Under the pieces are notes generated by a model. The model made no database searches, was not told where the DNA came from, and saw only the letters and a program-made list of their open reading frames with translations. DNA of 64,000 bases, from assembly GCF_022682495.2 (NCBI RefSeq), contig NC_071392.1, positions 102,042,896 to 102,106,895 on the forward strand, written 5' to 3'. This stretch comes from Desmodus rotundus. Lineage: Eukaryota > Chordata > Mammalia > Chiroptera > Phyllostomidae. Below are positions 1-9,790 of the stretch, one piece after another; position 1 is the stretch's first letter, and each line of letters opens with the position of its first letter. A program made the translations under genes and the position numbers.

Positions 1-554
1 AAACACACCTCAGAACCGTCCACCTGAAGGACAAGGGAGTAGAGGGTGTTTATGCACCAGCTTTTGGCAGTCACTAGTTAGGGGCTGTTCCTCCAGGAGG
101 GTGAATTTGCAGGGATGGAGGAGTCACGAGGTGGAAGGTGTCCTGGGCGCCAACCCTTTGGAGCCACATGCCATCCTAGCTCCCCCGTCACCACAGAGAC
201 ACCCTTGTCCACGTGGTCCAGGGTGGTTCCCCAACAGTACGTCTGTTATTTCAGCCAGCAGGAAGAAGGGCAGGACCCTGAAGTGACACCTGTGGATATT
301 TGGGGGCAGAGCTTTTTATTGCCTATAACTGATCACATGGCTCCAGCTGGCTGCAGTGAAGCCTGGGATAGGTGGTAAAGCCATGGGAGGCCGTGTGTCC
401 AGCTAAGCTCTGCAAAAGATAACGACTATTGCTGTTGTTGCCTCTTCTTTGAAAAGCCCTATAAGTATATTGAAAAGATGTACATAAGTTCTGGGTACTG
501 GTGCTACCCTGCACTGGACTTTGGAATCAACGCAGTAGGGTTTATATCTATTTT
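1..554. other. Intergenic sequence, no gene seen
   Basis: I see no recognisable gene or repeat here. The short open frames (for example 101-286 and 115-378) overlap one another in different frames and resemble no protein I know, so they are treated as chance. Confidence 0.6.
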
Positions 555-736
555 CATACCTTCCGAGGCTGTGTGACTTTGGATAAATGACTTAACCTCT
601 CGGAGTCATCTGTCAAGCAGAGATAAAGGTATATTACTCAGGCAAGAACTAGGAAAACCAAATAAGACAATGAGCATAAAGCTCAAGCACAGTGTCCAAC
701 CCAAAGACATGTTCGATAAATGGTCATTTTATTGAT
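555..736 (+). repeat. MIR SINE
   Basis: The MIR core is visible as 'gtgtgactttggataaatga' followed by 'cttaacctctcggagtcatc', and the copy runs to a tail containing 'ataaatggtcatt'. It is heavily diverged. The last part (717-750) is nearly identical to 2720-2753 (see findings). Confidence 0.7.
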
Positions 737-754
737 TAAAAATAATGTGTATGG

Positions 755-900
755 TGGGTAAGAACATGAGCTCAGAGATTAGACAGACCTGGGGTCAAGT
801 ATAGAACCTTCTACTTCCTAGCCAGGCAAATGATTTAACCTCTCTGCACTTCAGTCCCCGCATCTGTGAAATGGGAGCAGTAGCAGTCCCGGCCCACTAA
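755..900 (+). repeat. MIR SINE
   Basis: A second MIR in the same orientation. Core words such as 'gatttaacctctctgcactt' and 'catctgtgaaatgggagca' match the tRNA-derived MIR core region. Confidence 0.75.
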
Positions 901-1654
901 GTGGTTTTGAGATTCCAAAGCATGGCTGACGCTCTGAAAGCAAGCAAGCAAAGTGAGTTATTATCAGGTTCCTGTTCCCACTTTGAGCTTGTGGAGGACG
1001 AGGCAGGGTCAAAAGGCTGTTGCTGCAAACATAATGTAGTACAAAGGAAAGAAATAGTCGTACGTGAAAGAAGTAGTACTGTGAGATGCAGTTACACAAA
1101 GTTCAAGAACAGGAAAATATCACTGGTGCTGGGGACCTGGGTAATCACCATTACCCTGTGGAGGGTCACAGAGACTGGAAGGGGGCGGCTAGGTGACTGG
1201 TATCATTCTGTTCCTTGGCCTGGGGGCTGGTTACCCTGCTGTGCCGTCTTTGTGAAAATCTATGGACCTGTCCTTTGTGTGTGCAGTTTTCCATACATAT
1301 GTTACACTTCAAGAGACAGTTTCCTCCCCAAAGTATCTGTGGTCTATTTGGAAGCCAGCAGTGGCTGAGGGGCCGGAGGACACAAATGGGGGGTATTTTC
1401 CCTCGCCAGCCACCACAGTTTCTGTTTCACCTCGGGGTACAGGCGCCAGCTTCCCCTCCACATACTCCACTTGTTGCTCACAAAATTCCCCTTTCCTCTG
1501 TGAGGCAGCCTGATAACCACATCCGGTCCAGTGCGGTGCCGGGCAGCTTCACTGCCTACACAATCAGTTCCTGGACAGGAAGTGTCAATAAGTCACCGTG
1601 AACAGCAGCCTCATATTATTGATGCCACAAGTGGGGTTGGTGCTGTTCATTCGT
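901..1654. other. Intergenic sequence, no gene seen
   Basis: Open frames up to 155 codons occur (901-1368, 1215-1601), but they overlap in different frames, show no recognisable domain and have no matching splice structure. I see no clear repeat. Confidence 0.55.
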
Positions 1655-2110
1655 GACTTCATTAATTCAAACACTTTTTGGTATGCAAGCACTCCCTAGG
1701 TATGTAGCTCTAGGTGAGGATCGTGGCCGGTACAAAGATGCTTCATTGATTCACTAAATAGTAATTGAGCCCCGACCAGGCACCGTGCTAGGTACTGCAG
1801 ATGCCTCTGTGCAGAACCAGACATGGTCCCTGCTCTGCAGGAGCTGACTTATTCATGGAGGGAGATGGACGAGAAATAAACAGGTCAACACGCAGTATGT
1901 TCGATGGTGACGAGTGCCATGGAGAAAAATTAAGCAGGGATGGGGATATGGAGTATAAGACATGTCTGGAGCTTGCAATTTTTAACAGAGTGTTCAGGGA
2001 ATGCCTCCATAAGAAGGTGACATTTAAGCAAAGACTTGAAGAAGAGGAAGAAGAGGGAGTGGGCCCTGTGGGGATGTGAGGAAAGAACGGTCCAGCCAGG
2101 GAAGAGTGGG
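1655..2110 (-). repeat. L2 LINE 3' part (antisense)
   Basis: The segment reads as the reverse of the L2 3' end: a 'taattgagccccgaccaggc accgtgctaggtactg' block, then 'gtccctgctctgcaggagct', then a 'gaaggtgacatttaagcaaa' block. This order matches a long antisense L2 copy. Confidence 0.7.
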
Positions 2111-2879
2111 GAATTGAGGTCAGAGAAGTTGCAAGGAACTAGTTCTCTGCAATGTCCCTGGCATAAAAGACAAAGAAAGGCGAAGAATCCTTCCGGATCA
2201 AAGGAAACTAAAGAGACATAATAACTACATGCAAAACGTGGCCTTGAACTAGATCTTGTACTAGTTCAAGGGGAAAAGTGCTGTAAAGGACATTGTTGCA
2301 ACAATTGCCAAATTAGAAAAATGGAAGGTATTGTATCCAAGTGAGTTTCCTGTATTTGATAACTGGAGTGTGGTCACATAGATTAATATCCTGTTCTTAG
2401 GAAATACATGTTGAAATGTGAAGGGGCAAGTGGGGCATGATGTGTGCGGTCTATTCTCAAACGTTGCAGCAAAATAAATAGTAATGAGAATGAATAAATA
2501 AATATATTCACATGAACAAAGAGAGGATGATAAAACAAACATGGTAAAATATTAAACATGGTGAATCTGGGTCAAAGGTATACTGGAATTCTCGAATTAT
2601 TCTTGCAATGTTTCTATACATTTAAAACTATTTTGCTTCACGCGGCAGGTACTCCATGTTAGCATTTAAAACCATCTTGCATCCTGTAACTGTGGTTGCT
2701 TCTGGGGTGGGGATGATCCATAAATGATCATTTTATTGATTAAAAATAATGTGGGGAAGTGGGTGAGGAAAGAAACAGAGGAAGAGAAACTCACCTGTCA
2801 CCTTTTTTGGAAATACGACCTAGACAAGTAAATAAGTACCAAGTGAAAAATAACAGAAGTTCACGTATTAGACACACAC
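2111..2879. other. Intergenic A+T-rich sequence
   Basis: No gene seen. Many short A/T runs; contains the copy at 2720-2753 of a segment also present at 717-750. Confidence 0.5.
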
Positions 2880-3060
2880 TGTAGGCACTGTGTGAAGCCA
2901 CTTCACGTGTCTGAGGAAATTCTCACTTGTTTCTCTCAAGCATCCCCATTGCATGGAGGAGGAAACTGAGGCTTGGAGAAGGGAGGTGATTTGCCCAAGG
3001 CAGAGCCAGAACCAGGAACAATAATCCGAATCGGTCTCTCTTCAGAGGCCTCAAAATCAG
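2880..3060 (-). repeat. MIR SINE (antisense)
   Basis: Reverse MIR core seen as 'gaggaggaaactgaggcttg' followed by 'gatttgcccaaggcagagcc'. Confidence 0.75.
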
Positions 3061-3774
3061 TTGGGCAGGGTCTTTGCCTTTAAGGAAACAAGATTTTTCA
3101 AAACCGCCTTCATTATTTAAAGGGAAAAAAAACCCTTAAGATCTTAGCTTAAGATCTTAGGTGTGGGTTGTCCATTTTGAACATTAATCTGGGGTGTAGC
3201 TGTTTGACCAATTTGTCATCCAACAGATGTTTACTGAAAAGCCTTATTGGGCCCATGGCAGATTTACCAGTACTGGGAAGTGTTAGGAGTTCTAGAGTGT
3301 TCTGGGGCGGCTGAGGGTCGGCCAGGGTACAATCGGGAAGCATTTCTCTGAAGATTGCCTAAAGAGATCTCCGAAGAAGGGGTGCTGACTCTCCAGGTGT
3401 CCCATAATTTGAGATGAGTTATTATTTGCCTTGTCAATGAACACCCCCTTTCTTCCTATTTCATATTTATAATTTCGCATTCTTTTTCTAAAATTGCATG
3501 AACCTCAGAGCCCATAACCACTAAGAGTCAAAGAGGGAGCTCCAAGCCTGATGAGGCTGAGCACTTACAACACAGGATGCTCTTCTGGGGAAGTAGAGGC
3601 ACCGTGGCCAGCCCTGATCTGTCACTCAAGAAGTCCGAGAGCTGCCTTTCACCCTTTCCTCATGGCTGCCTGCAAAACTCCTTTTTGACCAGAAATTGAC
3701 ATTTTTATTCCCTGTTTTCCTGCTGTCCCCAGAGTGCCCTGGGTAACTGTCTACAGCACGTGTGTGATAATACT
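3061..3774. other. Intergenic sequence, no gene seen
   Basis: I see no gene. A small direct duplication, 'cttaagatcttag', occurs twice in tandem near 3135-3160. Confidence 0.5.
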
Positions 3775-4010
3775 AGGTAATGTGATGAGCACTACCTGTG
3801 GGCGGGTCCCTTCCAAGTCCTTTACTGAAGGAAGGCATCTCTTTTAAGCCTTAGAGCATCGCTATGAGGGACATACTATTATTATCTTCATTTTACAGAT
3901 GCAGACACTGAGGCACAGAAAGGTTAAGTACTCTGCCAAGGTCACAGAACTGGCATGTGGAGGAAGCAGGAGTCACACCTGGGCAGTGGGTCCACAGTCC
4001 CCCAATACTA
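3775..4010 (-). repeat. MIR SINE (antisense), well preserved
   Basis: One of the clearest MIRs in the window: 'cattttacagatgcagacac', then 'tgaggcacagaaaggttaag', then 'caaggtcacagaactggcat' are in the reverse MIR order, preceded by the 'ttttaagccttagagcatc' flank. Confidence 0.85.
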
Positions 4011-4059
4011 TGAGTCTGTGGCTCACACCTGCCCAGAATTCTGATTTTCCTTCGGGGAC

Positions 4060-4345
4060 CCACTTGACCCCCTACAGGCCCTGTGATTTGGATAAGGTTG
4101 CCCACACTCTCTGGCTTTTTGGGTGAGTCATGTCATCCAATCCTGGCCCATCAAAGCCACAAATTGTCCTGGCCATAGTGGTTAATTCAATAGTGACCCC
4201 AGCCAGGTCAATGAGAACCCTCCCTCAATCCTTTAGGGTGACTGGGATGGTAAGAGCTGCCAGATCTGTCTTTGTCACTTGTCTGAGTGACAAAGGCAAC
4301 ACAAGCAAATCTGAGCTAAGAGACTGAGCACAACTGAGCTCCTGG
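4060..4345 (+). repeat. Old interspersed repeat, family not assigned (copy 1)
   Basis: Contains words shared with segments near 6265-6725 and 20330-20690: a 'ccacaaattgtcctggccat agtggtt' block and an end like 'ctggatccagccatgcctga'. I recognise it as a mammalian interspersed repeat but cannot name the family. Confidence 0.5.
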
Positions 4346-4514
4346 ATCCAGCCATGCCTGAAATACCCATAGATTTTTCCATTATGTGAACTAATGTGTT
4401 CTGTCTGCCTCCCCACCCCTCTTTTTCTTTCTTGGCTCAAGCTAGTAAAGCACCTACTAGGAGTAAATGTTCAAACATTGGTGTGGTTTAGGTCATGGTT
4501 ACAGCCCATCCCCT

Positions 4515-4693
4515 TACTTCTTCTTTTTCTCCTTCTTTTTCTTGTTCTTTTCCTCCTTCTCCTCCCCCTTCTCCTCCTCCTCTTCTGTCTCCTTCCCCTT
4601 CTCCTCCTTCTCCTTCCCCTTCTCCTCCTCCCCCTTCCCCTCCTTTTCCATCCCCTTCTCCTCCTCTTCTTCTCTTCCTCCTCCTCCTTCTCC
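4515..4693 (+). repeat. Homopyrimidine (CTT/CTC)n tract
   Basis: About 180 bases of almost pure C and T, with units such as cttctc, cctcct and ccccttctcc; only isolated G or A bases break it. All six-frame ORFs here (Ser/Pro/Leu-rich or Arg/Glu/Lys-rich) are products of this composition. It lies directly next to the antisense L1 that follows. Confidence 0.9.
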
Positions 4694-5345
4694 AACTTTC
4701 TTTAACAGCTTTACTGAGATATAAAATTCACATACCATATAATTCACCCATTTAAAGTATTCAATTCAGTGGCTTTTCATATATATTCAGAGTTGTGCAA
4801 CCATCTCCAATTTTAGAATATTTTCATCACCCTTAAAAGAAGCCTTATACCCATCATTGGTCACTCTCCACTTAACCCCCTGACCCTTCTCCTTGCAGCC
4901 CTGGCACTCACTAATCTACTTTCTGTCTCTACAGATTTGCCTTGTCTGGACATCATATGAGTAGGATTGTATCGTATGTGCTGCTTTGGGTCTTTCACTT
5001 AGAATGTTTTCAGGGTTCGTCCGTGTCGTAGCATGTATCACTATGTCTCTCCTCTTTATTGCTGAATAATATTCTATCATGTGGACAGAACATAGTTTAT
5101 GTGTCCATTCGTCAGTTGTTGAACATTTGGGTGGTTTCTGTGTTTGGCTATAATGAATAATGCTGCTACAAACCTAGTGTACCTGTATGTTTCTATGTGG
5201 ACATAACGTTTTCCGTGTGAGGGTGTATACCTGGGCGTGGAATTGCTGGGTGATAAGATAATGCCGTTTAACATTTTGAGGAACCGCCAGACTGCATTCC
5301 AGAGTGGCTGCATCATTTTACAATCCCACCAGCAATGCATCCCCT
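4694..5345 (-). repeat. L1M LINE 3' UTR (antisense)
   Basis: The segment follows the reverse of old L1 3' sequence: 'taacagctttactgagatat', 'ttcagagttgtgcaaccatc', 'attgctgaataatattctat', 'tggaattgctgggtgataag' and 'caatcccaccagcaatgcat' appear in the expected order. It is truncated at the right end. Confidence 0.85.
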
Positions 5346-5924
5346 TTGCACTGTTGCGAGGATTAAAAAGGAATCGTGCAGGTGAGATTTGGGGCAAGTC
5401 TGAGTTCTTGGCCTCAGATCTCACCTGTGAAAGGGGGATAGATAGCAAAAGTATTTCCCTTATCAAGTTCTTCTGAGGATGAAAGGGAACTCAGCTTCTA
5501 GAGACAGGACACACGCAATAAACAGGGGCTGTAGACCTAGCTATAATGTGATCCCCCTCTTTCCAACTGAACAGAACTTGCCTGAACATTTGTATGCGAT
5601 GCACTGCGGTATCACATGTATTAATGCTCCCTTGACTTCCAAGTTGGCGTTCCTTCGCCTTGTGGAAACTCTGGGAGGTTGGTGGTCAAATCTGTGATGA
5701 TCAGCTGACATTTGGGAACCCACAGTGTGTAATCAGTGGTGTGGCATGATCTGCTGATGAATGACACATTCGCTGAGAGAGGAAAACTGTGTCGAGCTTG
5801 AAGCCGGAGAGTGTGAAAACCCCATGACTGACCCATGGTCCTCAGGAATGGGTGAGGGTGGGGAGGTAAGGGGAGGAGTGAGAGAGGACTGGATAAAAAT
5901 CAGTTTCCTAAAGCGTCCTGCCAT
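5346..5924. other. Intergenic sequence, no gene seen
   Basis: Short overlapping open frames only; no recognisable protein or repeat. Confidence 0.5.
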
Positions 5925-6240
5925 CTTTCAAGCCTCATGCTTCCTCTCGCTCCTCCTACGGGACCCATCAGTCAGAGTAAATCACTTGCATTTCCTGGAA
6001 CAAGCAATGCTCCCCAGATCTTTGTACACACTGTTCTCTCTGCTCTTCTCCCTGTTCTCTCTGCCTTTCTCTCCCTGTTCTCCCTGTCACCTGGCATAGC
6101 CTAGTTCATCCTTGAGATTTCGGCTTAGAGGGCAACCTCTCCAGGAAACTTTCTGCAGTGGGGGTGTTTTATCTTGCCTGTGTGCCATTTATTTCCTCTG
6201 GGTCAGAAAACAGCATCTGAGTTTTCCTTTGGGGAACCAT
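5925..6240 (+). repeat. L2 LINE fragment (left half of a split copy)
   Basis: Sense L2 3' sequence: a CT-rich 'ctgttctctctgcctttctc' block, then 'ttcatccttgagatttcggc ttagagggcaacctctccagg', then 'atttatttcctctgg'. The matching end of L2 appears at 6840-7013, so the 6265-6725 repeat probably entered this element. Confidence 0.6.
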
Positions 6241-6264
6241 TCCCTCCTCAATTCTTATCCATGG

Positions 6265-6725
6265 GGTTCAGGAACGGGCCCCGGGCTTTATTGGTGAGCC
6301 TGGCCAGTCAGCATATTCCATCCCACAGGCCACAGTGATTGGTTTTTAGATGGGCGTGTCATTCCAGAGAGGCCAATGAGACTCACTCCTGGGACTTTGG
6401 TTGGAATTGTTGGGAAAGAGGATTTCCTTTTCCATTGGGGTTGCCAATTACAAGAATAAAACAAGCTCGTAGTGGCTTCTGGCCATCTTTGCCGCCATGT
6501 GCAGAAAGCCTATCTGAAAGTAAATCCGAAACAGAGGAAAGGAGATCTGAAAGGTGGAGAAAGAAAGAGAGAGAGAGAGAGAAAGGGAGGGGGGAGAGGA
6601 GAGAGAGGAAAGGACAGAGGGGAGAAGGGAAGGGAAGAAGAAAAAAAAGAGAGAGAGAGAGATTTTTTGACATTCGAGCCCCCGGATTCAGTCATGCCTA
6701 AAGGTAGTTTTACAGGATTTCTCAC
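6265..6725 (+). repeat. Old interspersed repeat, family not assigned (copy 2)
   Basis: Shares layout with the copies at 4060 and 20330: 'caggccacagtgattggttt', 'ggccaatgagactcactcct gggactttgg', then 'gagcccccggattcagtcat gcct'. The purine-rich stretch 6548-6662 lies where related copies have a short GAGA segment, so it looks like a local expansion. Confidence 0.55.
6548..6662 (+). repeat. Purine-rich (GA)n low-complexity tract
   Basis: Over 110 bases nearly all A or G: GA dinucleotide runs, GGGGGGAGAG blocks and AAAAAAAA. It creates Arg/Glu/Lys-rich spurious frames on one strand and Leu/Ser/Pro-rich ones on the other. Confidence 0.9.
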
Positions 6726-6839
6726 AAAACAGTCCCCTACCCCTCTTTTTTTGACCAGTGTGGTGGATATTCTATCACAACCTAAATACACATGACTAAT
6801 ACACCTCAACCCCATACATGCCCTGGGCTGAGGTGGGTA

Positions 6840-7013
6840 TCCCTTTCTGGGATCTCACACAGCCCCTATTCCTGTATTTTCATTGCACTTATTAGATTTT
6901 GTCATAATGATCTGTTTGGCCCTTAAAGTCAAGGAGCAGTAGCACCTCCTTTACTGTTGTATCTGTTGCATGCAGCCATGCCTGGCACATAATAGCACCT
7001 CATTAAACTCAAT
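6840..7013 (+). repeat. L2 LINE 3' end (right half of a split copy)
   Basis: 'cattgcacttattagatttt', 'aaagtcaaggagcagtagca' and 'gcctggcacataatagcacc' match the L2 3' terminal segment in sense orientation, ending in an A/T-rich tail. Confidence 0.7.
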
Positions 7014-7026
7014 TTTAATTGCTTCT

Positions 7027-7253
7027 CTCTTTTTTTTTAAAGATTTATTTATTTATTTTTAGAGAGAGGGGAAGGGAAGGAGGAAGGGAGGGAGAAAGAG
7101 AGGGAGAGAAACATCGATGTGTGGTTGCCTCTCATGCTGCCCCTACTTGAGACCTGGCCGGCAACCCAGGCATGTGCCCTGACTGGGAATCGAACCAGCC
7201 ACCCTTTGGTTCGCAGGCCAGCTGTTAATCCACTAAGCCACACCAGCCAGGGC
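7027..7253 (-). mobile_element. VES-type tRNA-derived SINE with perfect TSD
   Basis: Antisense VES: a 5' run of T, 'agatttatttatttattttt', a GA-rich part, then 'cctgactgggaatcgaacca' (reverse B-box) and the end 'cactaagccacaccagccag gg'. An 11-base target-site duplication, taattgcttct, is perfect at 7016-7026 and 7254-7264. It inserted in the tail of the L2 copy just upstream. Confidence 0.97.
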
Positions 7254-7264
7254 TAATTGCTTCT

Positions 7265-8329
7265 TAAACAATTACAAATGAGTTCACGATGGCATATATG
7301 CAAACACATACAACACAATCGTGTAACTTTTCTATGGGTCCATATGGAAACACACAAAAAGAGTCTGGAAAGATGCCATCTTGCATCACAGTGTCGATTA
7401 CCTTGCATCATAGTGGTTACAAGAAGAATGTACCTACATATCAGTCATTATTAAAAATTAATGTAAAACAAAGCTTAACAAAGCAGCATGTGCTCTTTAC
7501 AATTCAAAAAGTACAGTTAAAAGTGAGCTACCTTTGCCCCTCCCAATAAATATTTGTTGTACGAAGAAATAAAAACCATAAGTATAAAAGCTGATGAATG
7601 ATTGAATAAGAAAAGTTTCATTCACAGAGACCTCAGTTTAAGGTGGCCCCCTCCCCTCTGTCCCCACCCTCAGCAGGCCAGCTGGTTTCCCTGAAAGCCT
7701 GGGCCTTGGGCCAAGGCTGTATTTCTTTCTGGGGTGGGCCCCTATCTGGGAGTCCTTCTCCCTGGGAGCCTCAGAGCATGACTCACAGGGTTTTGCTTTC
7801 ACAATGAGTACCCAAGGACCAAAGCCTCTAGCAGGTGGTCTGTGTGTAGACTCCCCGGACTGGGGGTGGGAGGCTCCTGTGTGGCCGTGTGGCCTGCGGC
7901 TGATTGCCATTTCCCAAGAAACAGCTTCCCGCAGACACTGGGTCCCCAGGTGTAATGGTGTGGAGAGTCTGTTGGCCCAGACAGTGGGCTCAAGGTCCAG
8001 TCCTCCGATCAACTTGTTGTGGGACCTCTCCCGTCGGTAATGAGGGACGTGTGGAGCGGATACTGGTGTCACCCATCCAACAACTACCCTGCCTTTTCTT
8101 TCTTGCTTACAGAGCGTCATCTGTGGGGAGTGGGTGCATTAGATGGCCATCTGTTTAAGGCGAGGCTGGGCCTCTCCTCAACCCCAGTGTTTCTGTGTCC
8201 AAGTGAGTACACACACACGTGTCTATCTGTACACACACGTACACACTTATATAGTCTAAGAGAATCACAATCACTCCCAAACAGCCACTTGCCAGCGATG
8301 GGTTTAGGCATACAACACTCTCCTCACTT
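7265..8329. other. Intergenic sequence, no gene seen
   Basis: Open frames up to 160 codons (7638-8120 minus) overlap others on both strands and match nothing I know. A short (CA)n patch lies near 8206-8246. Confidence 0.5.
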
Positions 8330-8490
8330 TCTATGTGGTTTGGTCAAGTTATTTAATCTCTTTGTGCCTTGGTTTCTTCTTTAAAATGGGAATAGTCCTT
8401 ACATTCCAATGTTTGCCATGGGCCTTAAAAATAACCCAGCTAAAGAGCCCGGCCTATAGTAGGGGTTAGAGTAACAGTTCTTAGACAAAC
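8330..8490 (+). repeat. MIR SINE
   Basis: 'caagttatttaatctctttg', 'tgccttggtttcttctttaa aatggg' and a late 'ggcctatagtagggg' fit the MIR core and end. Confidence 0.7.
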
Positions 8491-8536
8491 ACTGTCGGCA
8501 TAATGCTCCGTTTGAGGGCACCTGTGGTCTCAGTGA

Positions 8537-8794
8537 GTGGCAATGACGCTTTTAGCTCGATTTGCTAATCCAGCTAATCCCATTCGGAAGGTGTATGAAT
8601 TATTGCCTATGGGGAGAAACGCTACCAGGACAGACGATATGGGCTGTGAACCACCAAGAGTGGCTGTGGTCTGGAAAGCCCTTCTGTGGGAAACTCAGAA
8701 GTGCCGGCCCCTTCCTCTAAGGCGCAGACTCAGTGGCTCCGGGGTGAGGCCAGAGCCTCTGTTCACAAGGGTCCCAGTGGGTTTTATCAGCTAA
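8537..8794. other. Intergenic sequence between two MIRs
   Basis: An 85-codon frame is open here but has no recognisable domain. Nothing else seen. Confidence 0.4.
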
Positions 8795-8799
8795 ACAGT

Positions 8800-8945
8800 C
8801 TGGGCATTACCAGTTTGGGAGATTAATTCTAATTCCTGATTTTGCCCTTTACCATCTGGGCAAATCCTCCTACTTCCACAGCCCTGGTTTCCTTGCCTGT
8901 AAAATGAGGATATTACCAACCTCAGTAGTTTGTAGCATGAGTTAA
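8800..8945 (+). repeat. MIR SINE
   Basis: 'ctaattcctgattttgccct', 'atctgggcaaatcctcctac' and 'cttgcctgtaaaatgaggat' follow the MIR core. Confidence 0.65.
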
Positions 8946-8946
8946 C

Positions 8947-9173
8947 AATGGTTCCCAACTGGGGAGGGGGTGTTTCACCCAGAGAAACTGTGGCAATGTC
9001 TACGCATTTTTGGTTGTTATAACTGGGCATGGGGCTGAAAGGAGGGTGCAATGGGCTTTTAGTGAATAGAGGCCAGGGATGCTGCTAAATACCTTACAGC
9101 GCACAAAATAGACCTCATTACAGAGAATTATCTGGCCCCAAATGTCATCAGTGCCAAGACTGAAAAACTCAGG
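8947..9173 (+). mobile_element. MER20-like hAT non-autonomous DNA transposon
   Basis: Begins with 'aatggttcccaactggggag', continues through 'actgtggcaatgtctacgca tttttggttgttataactgg' and 'ggccagggatgctgctaaat', and ends near 'gccaagactgaaaaactc'. This is the recalled MER20 order. A second copy, reversed, is at 60648-60870. Confidence 0.75.
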
Positions 9174-9574
9174 TTCAAGATATTAATGTGTCTTGTGTTC
9201 CAAGGAGGGTGGAAGTCAAGGATACCTTTCTACTGCTTTCGCATAAAGTTGCCCATGACATAAGAGTTAAGTGAGGGGGTGTGGAGAAGGTTTGAGGGCC
9301 AGAGAGAGCTACACTGTTCTGTGTGAGGGGGGGGGGGGGGGAGTGTCAGTGGTACCAGAATCTCTGTGTGTGACCCACTGAGAGAAGCCAACTGCCTGGC
9401 GCTGGCCACCCCATTGGTCAGATAATAGTCACATGGCCACACCTAGTGTCAAGGGAGGCTGGGAAATGTAGTCTTTATTCTGGGTGCCCATGTGCCCAAC
9501 TAAACATGGGGTTTCTATTACTCATGAAGAAGAAGAGAATGGATTAGGGCGATGGGCAACTGGCAGCACGTGCT
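9174..9574. other. Intergenic sequence with a poly-G run
   Basis: No gene seen. Positions 9327-9341 are 15 consecutive G residues, a possible sequencing or polymorphism hotspot. Confidence 0.6.
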
Positions 9575-9790
9575 CCAATCAGCTACCATTTATCGAGCTC
9601 CAGCTGTGTACCAGATGCTTCACATCCTCTGTCCATTTAATCCTCACAACACTTATGGCAGACAAGAGTTATGATCCCCATCTTACGGAAGCCAAAACGT
9701 GGAGGAGACAAGGGACTACCCCGAAGTTACAGTGCTTGAAGTGTCCGTGCATGATTCCGACTCTGGATTCTGTAGGCCACTCTGCCAGTG
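9575..9790 (-). repeat. MIR SINE (antisense)
   Basis: 'taccatttatcgagctccag', 'ctgtgtaccagatgcttcac', 'atttaatcctcacaacactt' and 'gatccccatcttacggaagc' follow the reverse MIR order. Confidence 0.75.

Noticed and set aside
901..1368. 155-codon frame
   Set aside because: It resembles no known protein and overlaps others; a MIR lies immediately upstream.
4471..4755. Arg-rich, Glu/Lys-rich and Ser/Pro-rich frames
   Set aside because: Pure products of the homopyrimidine tract.
7140..7252. tRNA-like A and B boxes
   Set aside because: They belong to the VES SINE head, here and in all other copies; no complete cloverleaf with a proper acceptor stem is present.
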